Below are positions 63,653 through 64,000 of a stretch of DNA of 64,000 bases, piece after piece. The notes beneath the pieces were generated by a model, which was not told where the DNA came from, did not search any database, and was given only the letters and a program-made list of their open reading frames with translations. The stretch comes from Eunapius fragilis (taxonomy: Eukaryota > Porifera > Demospongiae > Spongillida > Spongillidae), in assembly GCA_963681505.1 (NCBI GenBank), contig OY811983.1, positions 209,501-273,500 of the forward strand, written 5' to 3'. Made by a program: the position numbers and the translations under genes. How positions within the stretch are numbered: position 1 is the stretch's first letter; each line of letters opens with the position of its first letter.

Positions 63653-64000
63653 AATCCCACTTCAATTACCACTACCAATCCCACTACCAATCCCACTACC
63701 AAAACCACTACCACTACCACTACCACTACCAATCACAATCCCACTACCAATCCCACTACAAATCCCACTACCAATCCCACTACCAATCCCACAACCACTA
63801 CCACTACCAATCCCACTACCAATCCCACTACCAATCCCACCACCAATCCCACTACCAATCCCACAACCAATCCCACTACCAATCCCACTACCACTACCAC
63901 TACCACTACCAATCCCACTACCAATCCCACTACCACTACCACTTACAATCCCACTACCACTACCACTACCAATTCCTCTACCAATCCCACTACCACTATA
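63653..64000 (+). repeat. 12-bp/6-bp minisatellite, partial array at window end
   Basis: It starts AATCCCACTTCAATTACCAC and carries AAAACCACTACC and AATCACAATCCC, variants characteristic of the starts of A1 and A2. It runs out of the window. Confidence 0.96.

Overview
This window is eukaryotic and almost entirely repetitive. The only protein-coding traces lie in a ~6 kb low-copy island near its right end: spliced exons of a GH3 beta-xylosidase-like gene, plus one unrelated terminal exon. Spliced GH3 exons, foldback elements, a 9-bp target-site duplication and dinucleotide microsatellites point to an animal, most likely a marine invertebrate (lancelet or mollusc are guesses at low confidence). 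I see no bacterial genes, rRNA, tRNA or CRISPR array.

Layout. (1) 1-48,960: satellite DNA built from two unrelated repeats in strict alternation. One is a C/A/T-only minisatellite of 12-bp (CACTACCAATCC) and 6-bp (CACTAC) words. The other is a set of 21 CpG-rich blocks, each a short tandem run of a ~62-bp monomer (landmark GCGCGCCGAATTG...GATTGATCC). A large higher-order repeat is visible: blocks 5-13 with their arrays (about 11.3-31.6 kb) are repeated in the same order as blocks 14-21 (about 31.6-48.9 kb). Younger tandem duplications of 4,669 bp, 2,460 bp and 630 bp sit inside. (2) 48,961-49,639: a 62-mer block that flips orientation at about 49,395. (3) 49,640-55,858: a second satellite with a 31-33 bp unit around the perfect 18-bp palindrome TGACTCCTGCAGGAGTCA, interrupted at 53,776-54,627 by inserted DNA. 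The insert holds a 284-bp foldback, a 133-bp MITE-like palindrome with a perfect 9-bp target-site duplication, and a TATA-containing segment. (4) 55,859-57,070: a CA-rich junction, then the 62-mer and 12-mer repeats in inverted orientation. (5) 57,071-63,338: the island, with dispersed repeats, a 71-bp tandem repeat, the decayed GH3 gene (59,242-60,296), an orphan terminal exon (60,468-60,806) and a 260-bp inverted repeat whose outer arm ends at the satellite junction. (6) 63,340-64,000: the first satellite resumes in its original orientation.

The long open frames across the arrays (up to 1,581 codons of Pro/Ile/Leu on +, or Gly/Ser and Val/Gly/Leu on -) are consequences of a repeat word of 6 or 12 bases with few stop codons. 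I do not annotate them as genes. No set of genes works together here. The interest lies in the repeat architecture, its six-base length rule, its orientation switches and the embedded mobile elements.
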